A stretch of 39,616 nt of DNA from Verrucomicrobiota bacterium (GCA_027619375.1 JAQCFL010000008.1:1-39616), one strand, 5' to 3'. Numbered from the stretch's first letter, positions 20,675-30,841 are shown. Notes: generated by a model not told the origin, from the sequence alone. Made by a program: numbers and translations.

Positions 20675-21919
20675 CTAAAACGCCTTCACCAACAGCGAGG
20701 CGTTGTGCCCGCCGAAGCCAAAGGAATTGCTCAGCGCCGTCGCCACCTTCACTTCCCGGGCCAAGGTCGCCACGTAATCCAGATCACAACCCTCTTCCGG
20801 GTCCTCCAGGTTGATGGTTGGGGGAACAATCCCCTCCTTGATGGCCATGATGCACGCCGCGATTTCCACTCCCCCGGCCGCGCCCAGCAGATGCCCGGTC
20901 ATCGATTTGGTGGAACTGACCAGCAGCCCGTTGTTGGCGTAGTCGCCGAAAGTGGCCTTGATGGCCTTCGTCTCCGCCACATCGCCCACCGGAGTGGAGG
21001 TGCCGTGGGCGTTCACGTAGTCCACCTGGTCGGGATTCAATCCGGCATGGCGCAAGGCCATCTCCATGCAGCGCCGTGCCCCGGAGCCGTCCGGCTGCGG
21101 CGAGGTCATGTGATAGGCGTCTCCACTCGACCCATACCCCACCAACTCCGCATAAATCTCCGCGCCCCGTGCCTTGGCGTGCTCAAGCTCCTCGATCATC
21201 AGTACTCCCGCCCCTTCGCCCATCACGAAGCCGTCCCGTCCCTTGTCGAACGGCCGGGAGGCCCGCTGCGGCTCATCGTTGCGCGTGCTCAGGGCCCGCA
21301 TGCTGCTGAAGCCGCTCAGTCCCATCGGAAGAATGGTCGCCTCCGCGCCCCCACACAGAAAGGCCTCCGCGTCCCCAAACTTGATCATCCGCCACGCCTC
21401 CCCGATGCTGTGATTCGAAGTCGCACAAGCCGTCACGATGGCCATGTTCGGCCCACCGAATCCATACTCCATCGAAATCATGCCACTTGCGATGTTGGAG
21501 ATCATCATTGGGATCACGAAGGGACTCACCTTCGACGGTCCACGCTCCAGCAGGACGGTGTGCTCCCGTTCGAGGGTGGCGAGTCCGCCGATGCCACTGC
21601 CCACCATCACCCCGATCCGGTCGCCGTTCACCTTCGCCGGATCCATCCCGCTGTCCTCCAATGCCATCTGCGCCGCGGCAATCCCGAAATGCGCATAGCG
21701 ATCCGCCCGACGGGCGTCCTTCGGATTGGTGAAAAACGGGCTCGGATCAAAATCCTTCACCTCTCCCGCGATTTGGCAGGGATACGCCTCCGGATCGAGC
21801 AGCGTGATGCGGCCGATGCCGCTCCTTCCGTTCTTCAGTCCATCCCAGGTCGTGGCCAGGTCATTGCCAAGGGGACTGACAACGCCAATTCCAGTTACTA
21901 CAACTCTGCGGTCGGTCAT
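20675..21919 (-). CDS. fabF: Beta-ketoacyl-ACP synthase II
   Basis: 'RRVVVTGIGVVSPLGNDL', 'TACATSNHSIGEA', 'NAHGTSTPVGD', 'KSMTGHLLGAAGGVE', 'NSFGFGGHNASLL'. Confidence 0.95.
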   Translation of the reverse strand: MTDRRVVVTGIGVVSPLGNDLATTWDGLKNGRSGIGRITLLDPEAYPCQIAGEVKDFDPSPFFTNPKDARRADRYAHFGIAAAQMALEDSGMDPAKVNGDRIGVMVGSGIGGLATLEREHTVLLERGPSKVSPFVIPMMISNIASGMISMEYGFGGPNMAIVTACATSNHSIGEAWRMIKFGDAEAFLCGGAEATILPMGLSGFSSMRALSTRNDEPQRASRPFDKGRDGFVMGEGAGVLMIEELEHAKARGAEIYAELVGYGSSGDAYHMTSPQPDGSGARRCMEMALRHAGLNPDQVDYVNAHGTSTPVGDVAETKAIKATFGDYANNGLLVSSTKSMTGHLLGAAGGVEIAACIMAIKEGIVPPTINLEDPEEGCDLDYVATLAREVKVATALSNSFGFGGHNASLLVKAF

Positions 21920-21983
21920 GAGATTAAGAAACGCCTACGTGGCGCAACCTGTGCATAAGGGGCCGGACTCGGGGAATCAAGCC

Positions 21984-22223
21984 TCATCCCAGTCTGCGAT
22001 CCCGCCCCCGAAAGTTCTCCCGGCCGCACTGGGGACACGCCCGCGCAACGCGCCGATCAGGCGCCTCATAGGCACAGCCACACACCCGGCAACGCACCGT
22101 GGAGCGCTTGATGGCGTTGGCTCGCACCCGGTCACGCCGCCGATCAATGAAGCCACTGATCCCCGCCCCCAGGAAACACGCCCCCAGGATCACCATGAAA
22201 AACTCTGCCAGGGTGACCTCCAT
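21984..22223 (-). CDS. Small membrane protein with C-terminal zinc-ribbon-like CxxC…CxxC
   Basis: 79 aa; N-terminal TM segment, then 'VRCRVCGCAYEAPDRRVARACPQCGREN'; abuts the upstream gene in the ExbB/D operon. Confidence 0.6.
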   Translation of the reverse strand: MEVTLAEFFMVILGACFLGAGISGFIDRRRDRVRANAIKRSTVRCRVCGCAYEAPDRRVARACPQCGRENFRGRDRRLG

Positions 22224-23035
22224 CAGCGCTCCTCGATTTCGGGATTCTCCTCGGGATTCGTCGCCTCAAAACGAACCACCACCACATCAAGAGTCATTTC
22301 CCCGGCGTCCGGATCCGCGTCCAGATGTTGCTTTCGCAACCACGCCTTCAAGGCCTCATCGATCTCCGATCCAAGCCCCTCAAGGGAGAGACAAAAATTC
22401 ACCCGCCCCTCCGGTGTCACTCCCACCGTAAACGTGGCATCGATACCCACCAACTCGGCCCGCTTCTCGCCTCCCCACTCAATCCTCCTCGTTCCCCAGC
22501 GCTGCTTCAGCGGCCCCCTCGCCACCGACACGGCATCGACCCTCTTCGCCACCTCGCCCTTGATCACCCTGTTCGGTCGCACCTTGGTGGGCGGCAACGG
22601 AAATAGTTCCACCTCCATCAAATCCGGAAGGGTCATGTCCTCTGGCTTCTCGATCTGCGGAAGAAGACGAGGCTGATACGCACAACTCTCCGCCAACGCC
22701 GTTGTCAAACTCTCCATCTCCTGGCGCAGCGAGCCGGTCCCGGGCGGATCCCAACGATCCGGAAAGGGTGATTGAAAACGCGCCCAGTCGAGCAACTCCC
22801 GCGAGGTGGCGTCGTCATCATCCAGCGCGATCACCTGCGCCGCCTCCCGGGTGGGAATCGCAATGAGCGGCACCCGCACGTGCAAGACCGAGGCCGCAGC
22901 CGCAAAGAGTCCCGTCGCCACCATGACACCCGCAATGACCCGCCCCAGCGAACCACCCGGCACCCGCCAGGCAAAGGAAAGCCCGGCTTCCTGATCGTCC
23001 TGCTGCCGACGTCCGATGCGGCTACTCGTCTTCAT
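22223..23035 (-). CDS. TonB-like energy-transducer candidate
   Basis: Single N-terminal TM segment; C-terminal 'FTVGVTPEGRVNFCLSLEGLGSEIDEALKAWLRKQHLDADPDAGEMTLDVVVVRF' resembles a TonB CTD; downstream of exbD-like gene; start chosen at MKTSSRIGRRQQ. Confidence 0.5.
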   Translation of the reverse strand: MKTSSRIGRRQQDDQEAGLSFAWRVPGGSLGRVIAGVMVATGLFAAAASVLHVRVPLIAIPTREAAQVIALDDDDATSRELLDWARFQSPFPDRWDPPGTGSLRQEMESLTTALAESCAYQPRLLPQIEKPEDMTLPDLMEVELFPLPPTKVRPNRVIKGEVAKRVDAVSVARGPLKQRWGTRRIEWGGEKRAELVGIDATFTVGVTPEGRVNFCLSLEGLGSEIDEALKAWLRKQHLDADPDAGEMTLDVVVVRFEATNPEENPEIEER

Positions 23036-23504
23036 TGGGCTCCGGGGTTGGGGGAACATTCACATCCCCCGCAGCAGGCTCGGGCGACTCCTCCCCCCTC
23101 CGGCTTCCAACCAGCATCACCGTGAGCCCCAACTTGCGGCCCACCTCGATGATCTGCCGTTCCACCGCGACCGGCAGCATCCGATCAGCCAGCAGGAGCA
23201 CCGTCTCCGCACCCGCCTCCTCCGCCGAACGCTTCAGCTCCTCCTCCAATTCCTCCAAGGCCACCCGCTTCAAGCCAACGTAAATCATCGGGATCGGTCC
23301 GCTCCGCGCCGTCACCACCACCCGCGGCCCGTAGTGCGGCAGACGAAAATTGCTCTCCGGCAGACTCACCACCGACACCCCCGCCTCCCGCTCGACATTC
23401 GTGATCAAAACAAAGAACACCAACAACAGCACCAGCACGTCGAGCACGGCCAGCAGATGCACAATGGCGGGCCGCTCCGGCAAAGTGAGCTTCGCCTTCA
23501 TCAT
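23022..23504 (-). CDS. ExbD/TolR-family biopolymer transport protein
   Basis: 160 aa; single TM with Asp 'LLAVLDVLVLLLVFFVLITNV'; periplasmic 'ETVLLLADRMLPVAVERQIIEVGRKLGL'. Confidence 0.8.
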   Translation of the reverse strand: MMKAKLTLPERPAIVHLLAVLDVLVLLLVFFVLITNVEREAGVSVVSLPESNFRLPHYGPRVVVTARSGPIPMIYVGLKRVALEELEEELKRSAEEAGAETVLLLADRMLPVAVERQIIEVGRKLGLTVMLVGSRRGEESPEPAAGDVNVPPTPEPNEDE

Positions 23505-24208
23505 TTCGCTCCGTCGGCGCGCTTCTCCAAAAGGGTGGCCTTCTCCCTCGCCTCCACTTCGTCCCGGAAGGAAACGATCTCCGTCTGCGAACGCGCGTCA
23601 GCAATCAGGTTCACGACCTCGATTCCGGTCCGCTCCAATCGATACAACAACCGCTTCCCTTTCCCAATCATCGAGAGGTAAAATACATACGAACCCGTCG
23701 CGATGGTGAGCCCGGCGGCGGTGGTCACGAGGCTCTCGAAAATCCCGCCCGCCATGCCGGCCTGCGTGATCAGGCCCCCCTGCTCGTTGATCTCCATGAA
23801 CACATCCAGCAGCCCCAGCACGGTCCCCAGAAGCCCCGCCAGCGGTGCCAACAGCGCGATTCCGAGGAGCGCCCGGAGATTCTTCTCGATCCGCGGCACC
23901 TCCAGACACACCGCTTCCTCCGCGATGTCCCGCAAATCGGAACGAGGCATGTGGTTGCGGATCAGAACGCTGTGCGCCACCCGCGCCACCGGCCCCGGCG
24001 AACGGGAGGCCTCATGAATCGCCTCCGCAAACGCCTTCCGACGAACGTGGTTGGCAATCCCCCGCAAAAAATCGGCCGCATTGATCCGCACCCCGTGGAA
24101 ATACAGCAGCCGCTCCACCACGAAAACCACCGCAAAAAAGGCGAGCACCGCCTGCAGCCAAAGCACCGGGCCGCCATGGTTCAAGAGGTCATCCATTGCA
24201 GGCACCAT
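23501..24208 (-). CDS. MotA/TolQ/ExbB-family proton channel protein
   Basis: 'IAEEAVCLEVPRIEKNLRALLGIALLAPLAGLLGTVLGLLDVF…GGIFESLVTTAAGLTIATG'; 4-bp overlap with the exbD-like gene. Confidence 0.9.
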   Translation of the reverse strand: MVPAMDDLLNHGGPVLWLQAVLAFFAVVFVVERLLYFHGVRINAADFLRGIANHVRRKAFAEAIHEASRSPGPVARVAHSVLIRNHMPRSDLRDIAEEAVCLEVPRIEKNLRALLGIALLAPLAGLLGTVLGLLDVFMEINEQGGLITQAGMAGGIFESLVTTAAGLTIATGSYVFYLSMIGKGKRLLYRLERTGIEVVNLIADARSQTEIVSFRDEVEAREKATLLEKRADGAK

Positions 24209-24264
24209 ACCCCCCGCCCCCCGCCTTGGCGAGAGCTTAAGCGTCTGTGAACAACCGGCTCAGC

Positions 24265-25950
24265 CTACCCTTTCTGCTTCGCCCACGAGTCCCGCAATCC
24301 AATCGTTTGACAGAAGATCGGCTCCTCGCCCGGACGGTGAAGCACACAATCTGCGGAAAAATAACCGATCCGCTCGAACTGACAGAGGAATCCCGGCTCC
24401 ACCGCCTCCAATCCCGGCTCCAACTTCACCCCCTGCAGCACCTTGAGGGAATCCGGATTCAGACAGCTGAGAAATCCACCCTCCGCCCCATCGGGATCCT
24501 CCGCCGTGAACAGGCGATCATAAAGCCGCACCTCGGCATCCCGGGACTGCTCCGCGCTCACCCAGTGAATGGCCGCCTTGCAGACCACCCCTTCCGGCGC
24601 ATTCTCGCCAATCGTTCCCGGAAGAAACTCGCAATGCACCTCGGTGACCTGCCCGGTCACCGCATCGACCACGTGACCGACATGCTTGATGATGTACCCC
24701 CCCCGCAACCGCACCGCCCCGTCCGGCCTCAGGCGGAAATACTTCTTGGGCGGATCAATCTCGAAGTCCTCCCGCTCGATCCACAACTCCCGCCCCAACG
24801 GCAGCTTCCGCGTGCCAGCCTCGGGGTCTTCCGGATTGTTCTGCACATCGACCTCCTCGCTCCCGCCCTCCGGATAGTTCACCAGCACCACCTTCAGCGG
24901 ATCGAGCACGGCCATCCGGCGCGGCGCGGTCTTGTTGAGCACCTCCCGCACGGCGTGTTCCAACACGGCCATGTCGGTGATCCCCTTGAACTTCGTGATC
25001 CCCACCCCTTCGCAAAATGTGCGGATCGCCGCCGGCGGATAACCCCGACGACGCATCCCGGAGAGGGTCGGCATGCGCGGATCGTCCCAACCGGATACAT
25101 GCTTCTCCTGCACCAACTGCAGGAGCTTGCGCTTGCTCATCACCGTGTAGGTCAGGTTCAACCGCGAAAACTCGATCTGCCTCGGCACGGCCGGCACCGG
25201 ACAATTCCGCACCACCCAATCGTAGAGCGGACGATGATCCTCGAACTCCAAGGTGCACAGCGAATGCGTGATGTGCTCCTTGGCGTCTTCCAGCGGATGC
25301 GCGAAGTCATACATCGGATAAATACACCAGGCCTCCCCGGTGTTGTGATGGCTAGCGTGAATAATCCGATAGAGCGCCGGATCACGCATGTTCAAGTTCG
25401 GCGAAGCCATGTCGATCTTCGCCCGAAGCACCGCCTTGCCGTCGGGAACCTCCCCCGCCTTCATCTTCTCAAAGAGCTCCAGATTCTCCTCCCGCGAGCG
25501 ATCCCGATACGGCGACTCCGCTCCCGGCTCGGTCAGATTCCCCCGGCCAGCACGCACTTCCTCGACGCTCTGCTCATCCACGTAGGCTTTTCCGTCTTCA
25601 ATCAACTTCACCGCGCACTCGTAAAAGTAGTCGAAATAGTTGCTGGCATAATAGAGGTGCTCGCCCCAATCAAATCCCAGCCAACGCACGTCCGCGATGA
25701 TGCTGTCGACGTATTCCTGGTCCTCCTTGGCGGGATTGGTGTCGTCAAACCGCAGGTGGCACCGCGCCCCCGTCGCCGCGTTCTCCCGGGCGATCCCGAA
25801 ACTCAGGCAGATCGCCTTGGCGTGCCCGATGTGCAGGTAGCCGTTCGGCTCGGGCGGAAAGCGCGTCACTGTGGTCTGGTGTTTCCCGCTCGCCAGATCC
25901 TCGGCGATGATCTCCCGAATAAAGTCCCGCTTCTGCTGCTCCTTGCTCAT
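24265..25950 (-). CDS. glnS: Glutaminyl-tRNA synthetase
   Basis: '[21 protein letters not shown]' (HIGH motif), '[37 protein letters not shown]'. Confidence 0.96.
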   Translation of the reverse strand: MSKEQQKRDFIREIIAEDLASGKHQTTVTRFPPEPNGYLHIGHAKAICLSFGIARENAATGARCHLRFDDTNPAKEDQEYVDSIIADVRWLGFDWGEHLYYASNYFDYFYECAVKLIEDGKAYVDEQSVEEVRAGRGNLTEPGAESPYRDRSREENLELFEKMKAGEVPDGKAVLRAKIDMASPNLNMRDPALYRIIHASHHNTGEAWCIYPMYDFAHPLEDAKEHITHSLCTLEFEDHRPLYDWVVRNCPVPAVPRQIEFSRLNLTYTVMSKRKLLQLVQEKHVSGWDDPRMPTLSGMRRRGYPPAAIRTFCEGVGITKFKGITDMAVLEHAVREVLNKTAPRRMAVLDPLKVVLVNYPEGGSEEVDVQNNPEDPEAGTRKLPLGRELWIEREDFEIDPPKKYFRLRPDGAVRLRGGYIIKHVGHVVDAVTGQVTEVHCEFLPGTIGENAPEGVVCKAAIHWVSAEQSRDAEVRLYDRLFTAEDPDGAEGGFLSCLNPDSLKVLQGVKLEPGLEAVEPGFLCQFERIGYFSADCVLHRPGEEPIFCQTIGLRDSWAKQKG

Positions 25951-25957
25951 GATTGCT

Positions 25958-27295
25958 TCAGACCGTCTTGCTGAGTTCATCGAGGAGGATGCGGTTCATC
26001 CGGATCCCCGCTTCGAAATTCACCACCGCGAAATTCTCGTTGGGCGAATGGATTTGGCAATCCGGCAGGGCCAGGCCGAGCAACAGGGTGTCCGCTCCAA
26101 GCACCTCCTTGAAGTCCTGCACGATCGGAATGCTCCCACCCTCGCGGATCAACACCGGATCCGCCCCAAAGCTCTTCCTCAACGCCTCCTGCGCCGCCTT
26201 CCCATACTTGGAATTCGGATCGGTGTGGTAGGCGCTGCCGTAGTGGCCGTCCACGATCTCCAGCGTCACCCCGCTCGGGCAGTGTTTCTCCAGATGCTTC
26301 CGCACTTTCGCCAGAATGTCGGCCGGCTTCTGATTGGGCACGAGGCGGAAGGACAGCTTCACCTGCGTCTTCGCCGGCAGCACCGTCTTCGAGCCCTCCC
26401 CCTGATAACCTCCGCCGATCCCGTTCACCTCCGCCGTGGGACGCGCCCACAATCGTTCCGCCGAACTGAATCCGGCTTCTCCGAACAACTCCCGCGAACC
26501 GGTCACTTTCAGCACATCCGCCCCGCTGACGCCCGGCACCGTCGCCCACATCTCCCGCTCCCATTGCTCCAGGTCCGCCACGTCATCGTAGAATCCCTCC
26601 ACCGCGACCCGCCCCGCCTCATCGTGCAGACTCGCCACCAACCGCGCGGCCACCGTGGCCGGGTTGGCCACCACGCCGCCATAAACCCCGGAGTGCAAAT
26701 CCCGCGCCGGACCGTGCACCCAGAACTCGCAACAGGCGATCCCCCGCAAGCCATACCCCAGCGTCGGCACTCCCGGGGCCACCATCCCGGTGTCACTCAC
26801 CACGATCACATCGCAGGCGAACTCCTCGCGGTTCTGCTCCAGAAACGGCCGCAGATTCGGCGAACCAATCTCCTCCTCCCCCTCCAGCAGCACCGTCAAA
26901 TTCACCGGCAACTCCCCCTTCTCCTCCATCGTCTCCGCGATGCCGCACAAATGCGCGAAGTGCTGCCCCTTGTTGTCGGTGGAACCCCGCGCCCAGATCT
27001 TCCCATCCTTCTCGACCGGCTCAAACGGCGGACTGTCCCAGAGATTCAGCGGATCGACCGGTTGCACGTCATAGTGGCCGTAGAGCAGCACATTCACCCG
27101 ACCGGCCTCATGCTTGTTCTTGCCCACCACCACCGGATGCCCGGGCGTCGTCTGCACTTCCGACTCCAGCCCGGCCTCCTTGATCTTTCCCGCCAACCAC
27201 TCCGCACAGGCCGCCACATCCTCCTTGTGCGCCGAGTCGGTGGAAATACTGGGAAAGCGGAGAAGTTCGAAGAGTTGTTCCTGCCAACGGTTCAT
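25958..27295 (-). CDS. M20-family dipeptidase / metallopeptidase
   Basis: '[26 protein letters not shown]', '[10 protein letters not shown]', '[13 protein letters not shown]'; start at [12 protein letters not shown]. Confidence 0.93.
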   Translation of the reverse strand: MNRWQEQLFELLRFPSISTDSAHKEDVAACAEWLAGKIKEAGLESEVQTTPGHPVVVGKNKHEAGRVNVLLYGHYDVQPVDPLNLWDSPPFEPVEKDGKIWARGSTDNKGQHFAHLCGIAETMEEKGELPVNLTVLLEGEEEIGSPNLRPFLEQNREEFACDVIVVSDTGMVAPGVPTLGYGLRGIACCEFWVHGPARDLHSGVYGGVVANPATVAARLVASLHDEAGRVAVEGFYDDVADLEQWEREMWATVPGVSGADVLKVTGSRELFGEAGFSSAERLWARPTAEVNGIGGGYQGEGSKTVLPAKTQVKLSFRLVPNQKPADILAKVRKHLEKHCPSGVTLEIVDGHYGSAYHTDPNSKYGKAAQEALRKSFGADPVLIREGGSIPIVQDFKEVLGADTLLLGLALPDCQIHSPNENFAVVNFEAGIRMNRILLDELSKTV

Positions 27296-27442
27296 GCCGC
27301 ATGGATGCCGGGCCTCGCCCCAAGCCGCAAGAACGAACAGTGATCCCCGAAAATTTCTGTCCCTGTCGGCCCTTGGTTGGCGCTCCCCAGCCAACGGCTA
27401 AAGGAGCACGGGCGTCCCGCCTGTGAAACCTCGCGATGCCCC

Positions 27443-27721
27443 CTACCCGTTAGGATCGTTCTCTCGCATCACCCGCAGAAAGTCATAAACTCCCAGCAAA
27501 AACAAAAAAATCGCCAGAAACCCGCACCCCCCCCACCAAAAGGCGAAACGGATCACCGATTCCTCCAGCCACGCCGCCAAGGGCCAAGTGCCGAGCGCAA
27601 ACATGACCAGCAGAGCCCCAATCACATAGAGGATGAAATTCCGCCGGGCACTGCGCTCACGCAAAATGGATCGGGACAGCCCGACGATCACTGCAATCCA
27701 AGATCCATCTTTCTTCCCCAT
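27443..27721 (-). CDS. Small hypothetical membrane protein
   Basis: 92 aa, two hydrophobic segments. Confidence 0.55.
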   Translation of the reverse strand: MGKKDGSWIAVIVGLSRSILRERSARRNFILYVIGALLVMFALGTWPLAAWLEESVIRFAFWWGGCGFLAIFLFLLGVYDFLRVMRENDPNG

Positions 27722-27820
27722 AAGTTCGGAAAACCCTCGCCGATCGATCCGCTGAGGTCAAACCCCACCGCACCAAGCCGACAGTCCTCCCCGCTACCCA
27801 CGTGGGGCCAGCAACGAAAC

Positions 27821-28252
27821 TCAGGCCTTTTCCTCGGCCGCAGCCTCAGGAGCAGCTTCCTCAGCAGGCTCTTCAGGAGCGGTCTCCTCAGCAGCAGGTG
27901 CCTCGGGAGCAGCTTCCTCAGCAACGGGTGCCTCAGCAGCGGCCGGAGTCTCCTCCACCGCAGGCGCTGCTGCCGCAGGCGTCTCCTCAGCCGGCATTTC
28001 AGCGGCGGGAGCGGCCTTCGTGGCTGCTACTTTCTTGGCAGCCTTCTTGGCGGGCGCCTTTTTCGCCGCCTTCTTGGCTGCTTTTTTCACTGCCTTCTTG
28101 GCTGCTTTTTTCACTGCCTTCTTGGCAGCAGGCTTCGAAGCTTTCGGAGTCGACTTCGCAAGCGCGGCCTGCGATTTCGATTGCTCCTTCTTGCGTTTCA
28201 AATACTGCTTCCGGCGGCGCCGCTTGATAACCTTGTTGAGCTGCTTTCCCAT
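27821..28252 (-). CDS. Lys/Ala-rich histone H1-like basic protein with Glu/Ala/Pro-rich acidic tail
   Basis: 143 aa: MGKQLNKVIKRRRRKQYLKRKK…(KKAxKKAA)n…EETPAAAAP…EEPAEEAAPEAAAEEKA. Confidence 0.75.
   Translation of the reverse strand: MGKQLNKVIKRRRRKQYLKRKKEQSKSQAALAKSTPKASKPAAKKAVKKAAKKAVKKAAKKAAKKAPAKKAAKKVAATKAAPAAEMPAEETPAAAAPAVEETPAAAEAPVAEEAAPEAPAAEETAPEEPAEEAAPEAAAEEKA
28071..28118. repeat. Two perfect 24-bp tandem repeats inside the Lys/Ala-rich ORF
   Basis: TTCTTGGCTGCTTTTTTCACTGCC x2, followed by a partial third copy. Confidence 0.85.
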
Positions 28253-28334
28253 AGGGTGGGCGAGGCTTTAGGCGTCCCACCCCTGTCAATCAAGCGAAAT
28301 CCTTTGCCGAATTCCCTTCGGACACCCAAACAAC

Positions 28335-29495
28335 ATGCCCGGCATCATCGTCAATCCCCGCTCCCGCATTTTCCACGGCCACGATTGGGTCTATGCCAGC
28401 GAGATTAAAAAACTCTTCGGCGACCCCCAACCCGGCGAGGTCATCTCCCTGAAAGACTACAAGGACCGGCCCCTCGGCTCCGCCATTTACAACCCGGCCA
28501 GCCAGATCGTGGCCCGCCGCTTCTCCCGCCGCCGCCAGGACCTCGACCGCGAGTTCTTCCACCGCCGCATCGGCCTCGCCCTCGCCCTCCGCGACCGCCT
28601 CCCCGTCAATCCCCGTCTCGCCCGTCTCGTCTGGAGCGAATCCGACGGCCTCCCCGGCATCATCGTCGACCGCTACGGCCCCCATCTCGTCCTCCAGACC
28701 CTCACTCTGGCCATGGACAAGCGCAAGGAACTCATCGCCGAGGTCCTCGTCGAACTCCTCAGCCCCGAGAGCATCATCCTCCGCAATGACTCCCCCATGC
28801 GCAAAGCGGAGGGCCTCGAGGTGGAGACCGGCGTCCTCCATGGCAGCGATCCCGGTCCCTTCCTCGTCGAAAATGGCGATCTGGAATACCACGTCGAACT
28901 CATCAGCGGCCAGAAAACCGGCCTCTACCTCGATCAACTCGACGCCTACACCGAAATCGCCGCCCTCGCCGAAGGCAAACGCGTCCTCGACTGCTTTTCC
29001 AATCACGGCGGATTCGGCCTCGCCTGCGCCAAAGCCGGCGCCGCGTCGGTCACCTGCGTGGACATTTCCCCCGAGGCCATCGCCGCCGTGCAGGAAAATG
29101 CCCGCCTCAACAATGTGGAGATCACCGCTGTGGAGGCCAACGTCTTCGACTACCTGAAGACCTGCGAAGAACAGTTCGACCTCATCATCCTCGATCCCCC
29201 CTCCTTCACCCGCAGCAAGAAGGCCCTCAACGACGCCATGCGCGGCTACAAGGAAATCCACCTCCGCGCCCTCAAACTCCTCGACCGCGATGGCTACCTC
29301 TCCACCTTTTCCTGCTCCCACCACGTCTCCCGCTCCCACTTCTTCGAGAACATCAACGAAGCCTCGGTGGATGCCAAACGCTCCCTGCGCCTCGTCCAAT
29401 CCCACGCCCAGCGCTGCGATCACCCCGTCCTCGTCAGCATCCCCGAAACGGAATACCTGAAGGGATTCACCTTCCAACTCCTCCCCGCCAGATGA
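28335..29495 (+). CDS. Class I SAM-dependent rRNA methyltransferase, RlmI-like with N-terminal PUA-like domain
   Basis: 'VLDCFSNHGGFGLACAKAGAASVTCVDIS', 'FDLIILDPPSFTRSKKAL'; N-terminal 'RSRIFHGHDWVYASEI'. Confidence 0.9.
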   Translation: MPGIIVNPRSRIFHGHDWVYASEIKKLFGDPQPGEVISLKDYKDRPLGSAIYNPASQIVARRFSRRRQDLDREFFHRRIGLALALRDRLPVNPRLARLVWSESDGLPGIIVDRYGPHLVLQTLTLAMDKRKELIAEVLVELLSPESIILRNDSPMRKAEGLEVETGVLHGSDPGPFLVENGDLEYHVELISGQKTGLYLDQLDAYTEIAALAEGKRVLDCFSNHGGFGLACAKAGAASVTCVDISPEAIAAVQENARLNNVEITAVEANVFDYLKTCEEQFDLIILDPPSFTRSKKALNDAMRGYKEIHLRALKLLDRDGYLSTFSCSHHVSRSHFFENINEASVDAKRSLRLVQSHAQRCDHPVLVSIPETEYLKGFTFQLLPAR

Positions 29496-29989
29496 AACTG
29501 CCCTGGGTCAAGCTCTCCGCCTTCCTCCTCCTCGGACTCGGCGCGGCGATCTACCTCTGGTGGCACCTCTCCGACGAGCAGGCCGTCCTCCGCCAAACCG
29601 ACGCCCTCTTCGAAACAGCCTCCGTCCAACGCCTCTCCCTCGGCGACGCCGACAAACCCCTCCAGGTCTTCCGCTCCATCATTGCCGACCCCTTCATTCT
29701 CAAAGGCAGCGACCCCATCCCCTCCGGCACCTACTCCGAAGCCGAGGCCGTGGCCCTCCTCAAGGACTTCCGCGACAACGTGGGCGGCTCCCGCATCCGC
29801 CGCCTGGAGACCGCCGTGGCCTTTCCCGACCCCGACGAAGCCCGCGTCGAGACCCTCATCGAGGTCGATCTCTCCTGGGGCCGGGGACCCCACAGCGTCG
29901 ATAAATTCAAGGCTGAGCTCCTTTTCCAGCGCACCCCGGAGGGCTGGATTCTCACCCGCGCCGCCTTCCTGCACCGTCCCGGCAAATAA
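29492..29989 (+). CDS. Hypothetical membrane-anchored protein
   Basis: 165 aa; N-terminal TM segment; 4-bp ATGA overlap with the preceding methyltransferase. Confidence 0.65.
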   Translation: MKLPWVKLSAFLLLGLGAAIYLWWHLSDEQAVLRQTDALFETASVQRLSLGDADKPLQVFRSIIADPFILKGSDPIPSGTYSEAEAVALLKDFRDNVGGSRIRRLETAVAFPDPDEARVETLIEVDLSWGRGPHSVDKFKAELLFQRTPEGWILTRAAFLHRPGK

Positions 29990-30045
29990 ATCTTGGCAAA
30001 GCGGGGGTTTTCCCCCAACTTCCGCCGCCCCGAACCGCAATATTC

Positions 30046-30291
30046 ATGGTTTCTCTTCGACTCACACGCAAAGGTACTAAGGACCGCCCCTTCTATAAGA
30101 TTGTGGCTATTGACTCTCGCAAGCGCCGTGATGGCCGCTTCATCGAACAACTCGGAGTTTACGACCCCATGCAAGAGGGCGTGAACTACAAGGTCGATCT
30201 TGAAGCTGCTGACAAGTGGCTCGGCTGCGGTGCCCGTCCCTCGGTCACCGTCGCCAGCATCATCAAGAAGGCCCGCAGCGCCGCTGCCTAG
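30046..30291 (+). CDS. rpsP: 30S ribosomal protein bS16
   Basis: '[42 protein letters not shown]'. Confidence 0.95.
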   Translation: MVSLRLTRKGTKDRPFYKIVAIDSRKRRDGRFIEQLGVYDPMQEGVNYKVDLEAADKWLGCGARPSVTVASIIKKARSAAA

Positions 30292-30556
30292 GCCCCGTCC
30301 CGAACGGCTCGGACTTTTTAAAGTCCTCTCGAGGCGCTGGCATGCCTCCTTTGTGCCCTTGCTGGCATGCGTCTCTTTGTGTCCTGAGGCCCGCGTTGGG
30401 ATTCCCTGTCCCATCGGTCACCGAATCTCCTCTCTGCGCTGACCGGAACTCCTCTCCATTCTGGAGGGACATCGAACGGCAGCCAGTGGTCCCACCCTGA
30501 TCCTTATACGCCTCATCAGCGAAGTTGATTTGCACGGAGGCCGCATGGATCGCGAC

Positions 30557-30841
30557 TCCTCATCCCCGGGGGATCAAAGCCATGACCACGGGGTCATCCT
30601 CATCCCGGAGGGATCAAAGCCATTAGCGCGGGGTCGAGGAGCGGAGCGACGACCACCCCGGGAAACGACGGCCCGAACGGGGCCGCACCCCGGCGGGGTG
30701 CCAGCAGCGGACGTTCCGCCCTCCACCTCTCGCGGCGGCGGCGACCCTTGCCAGGGTCGGGAGCACGTGGGACGGTCTACCGGTGGTGTCGTCGCGTTGC
30801 TCCTCAACCACCGGCTAATCGCTCGGTATCCCTCCGGGATG
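30557..30841. repeat. REP/BIME-like composite element: 40-bp-period direct repeat nested with a ~60-bp imperfect inverted repeat
   Basis: Direct copies 30557-30595 and 30597-30635 (33/39 identical by eye); 30601-30660 vs reverse complement of 30781-30841 share CATCCCGGAGGGAT, ATTAGC, GAGGAGC and GCGACGAC blocks. Confidence 0.75.

Noticed and set aside
24247-25974. 575-aa plus-strand ORF opposite glnS
   Set aside because: Shadow ORF, His/Arg/Pro-rich, antisense of a conserved tRNA synthetase.
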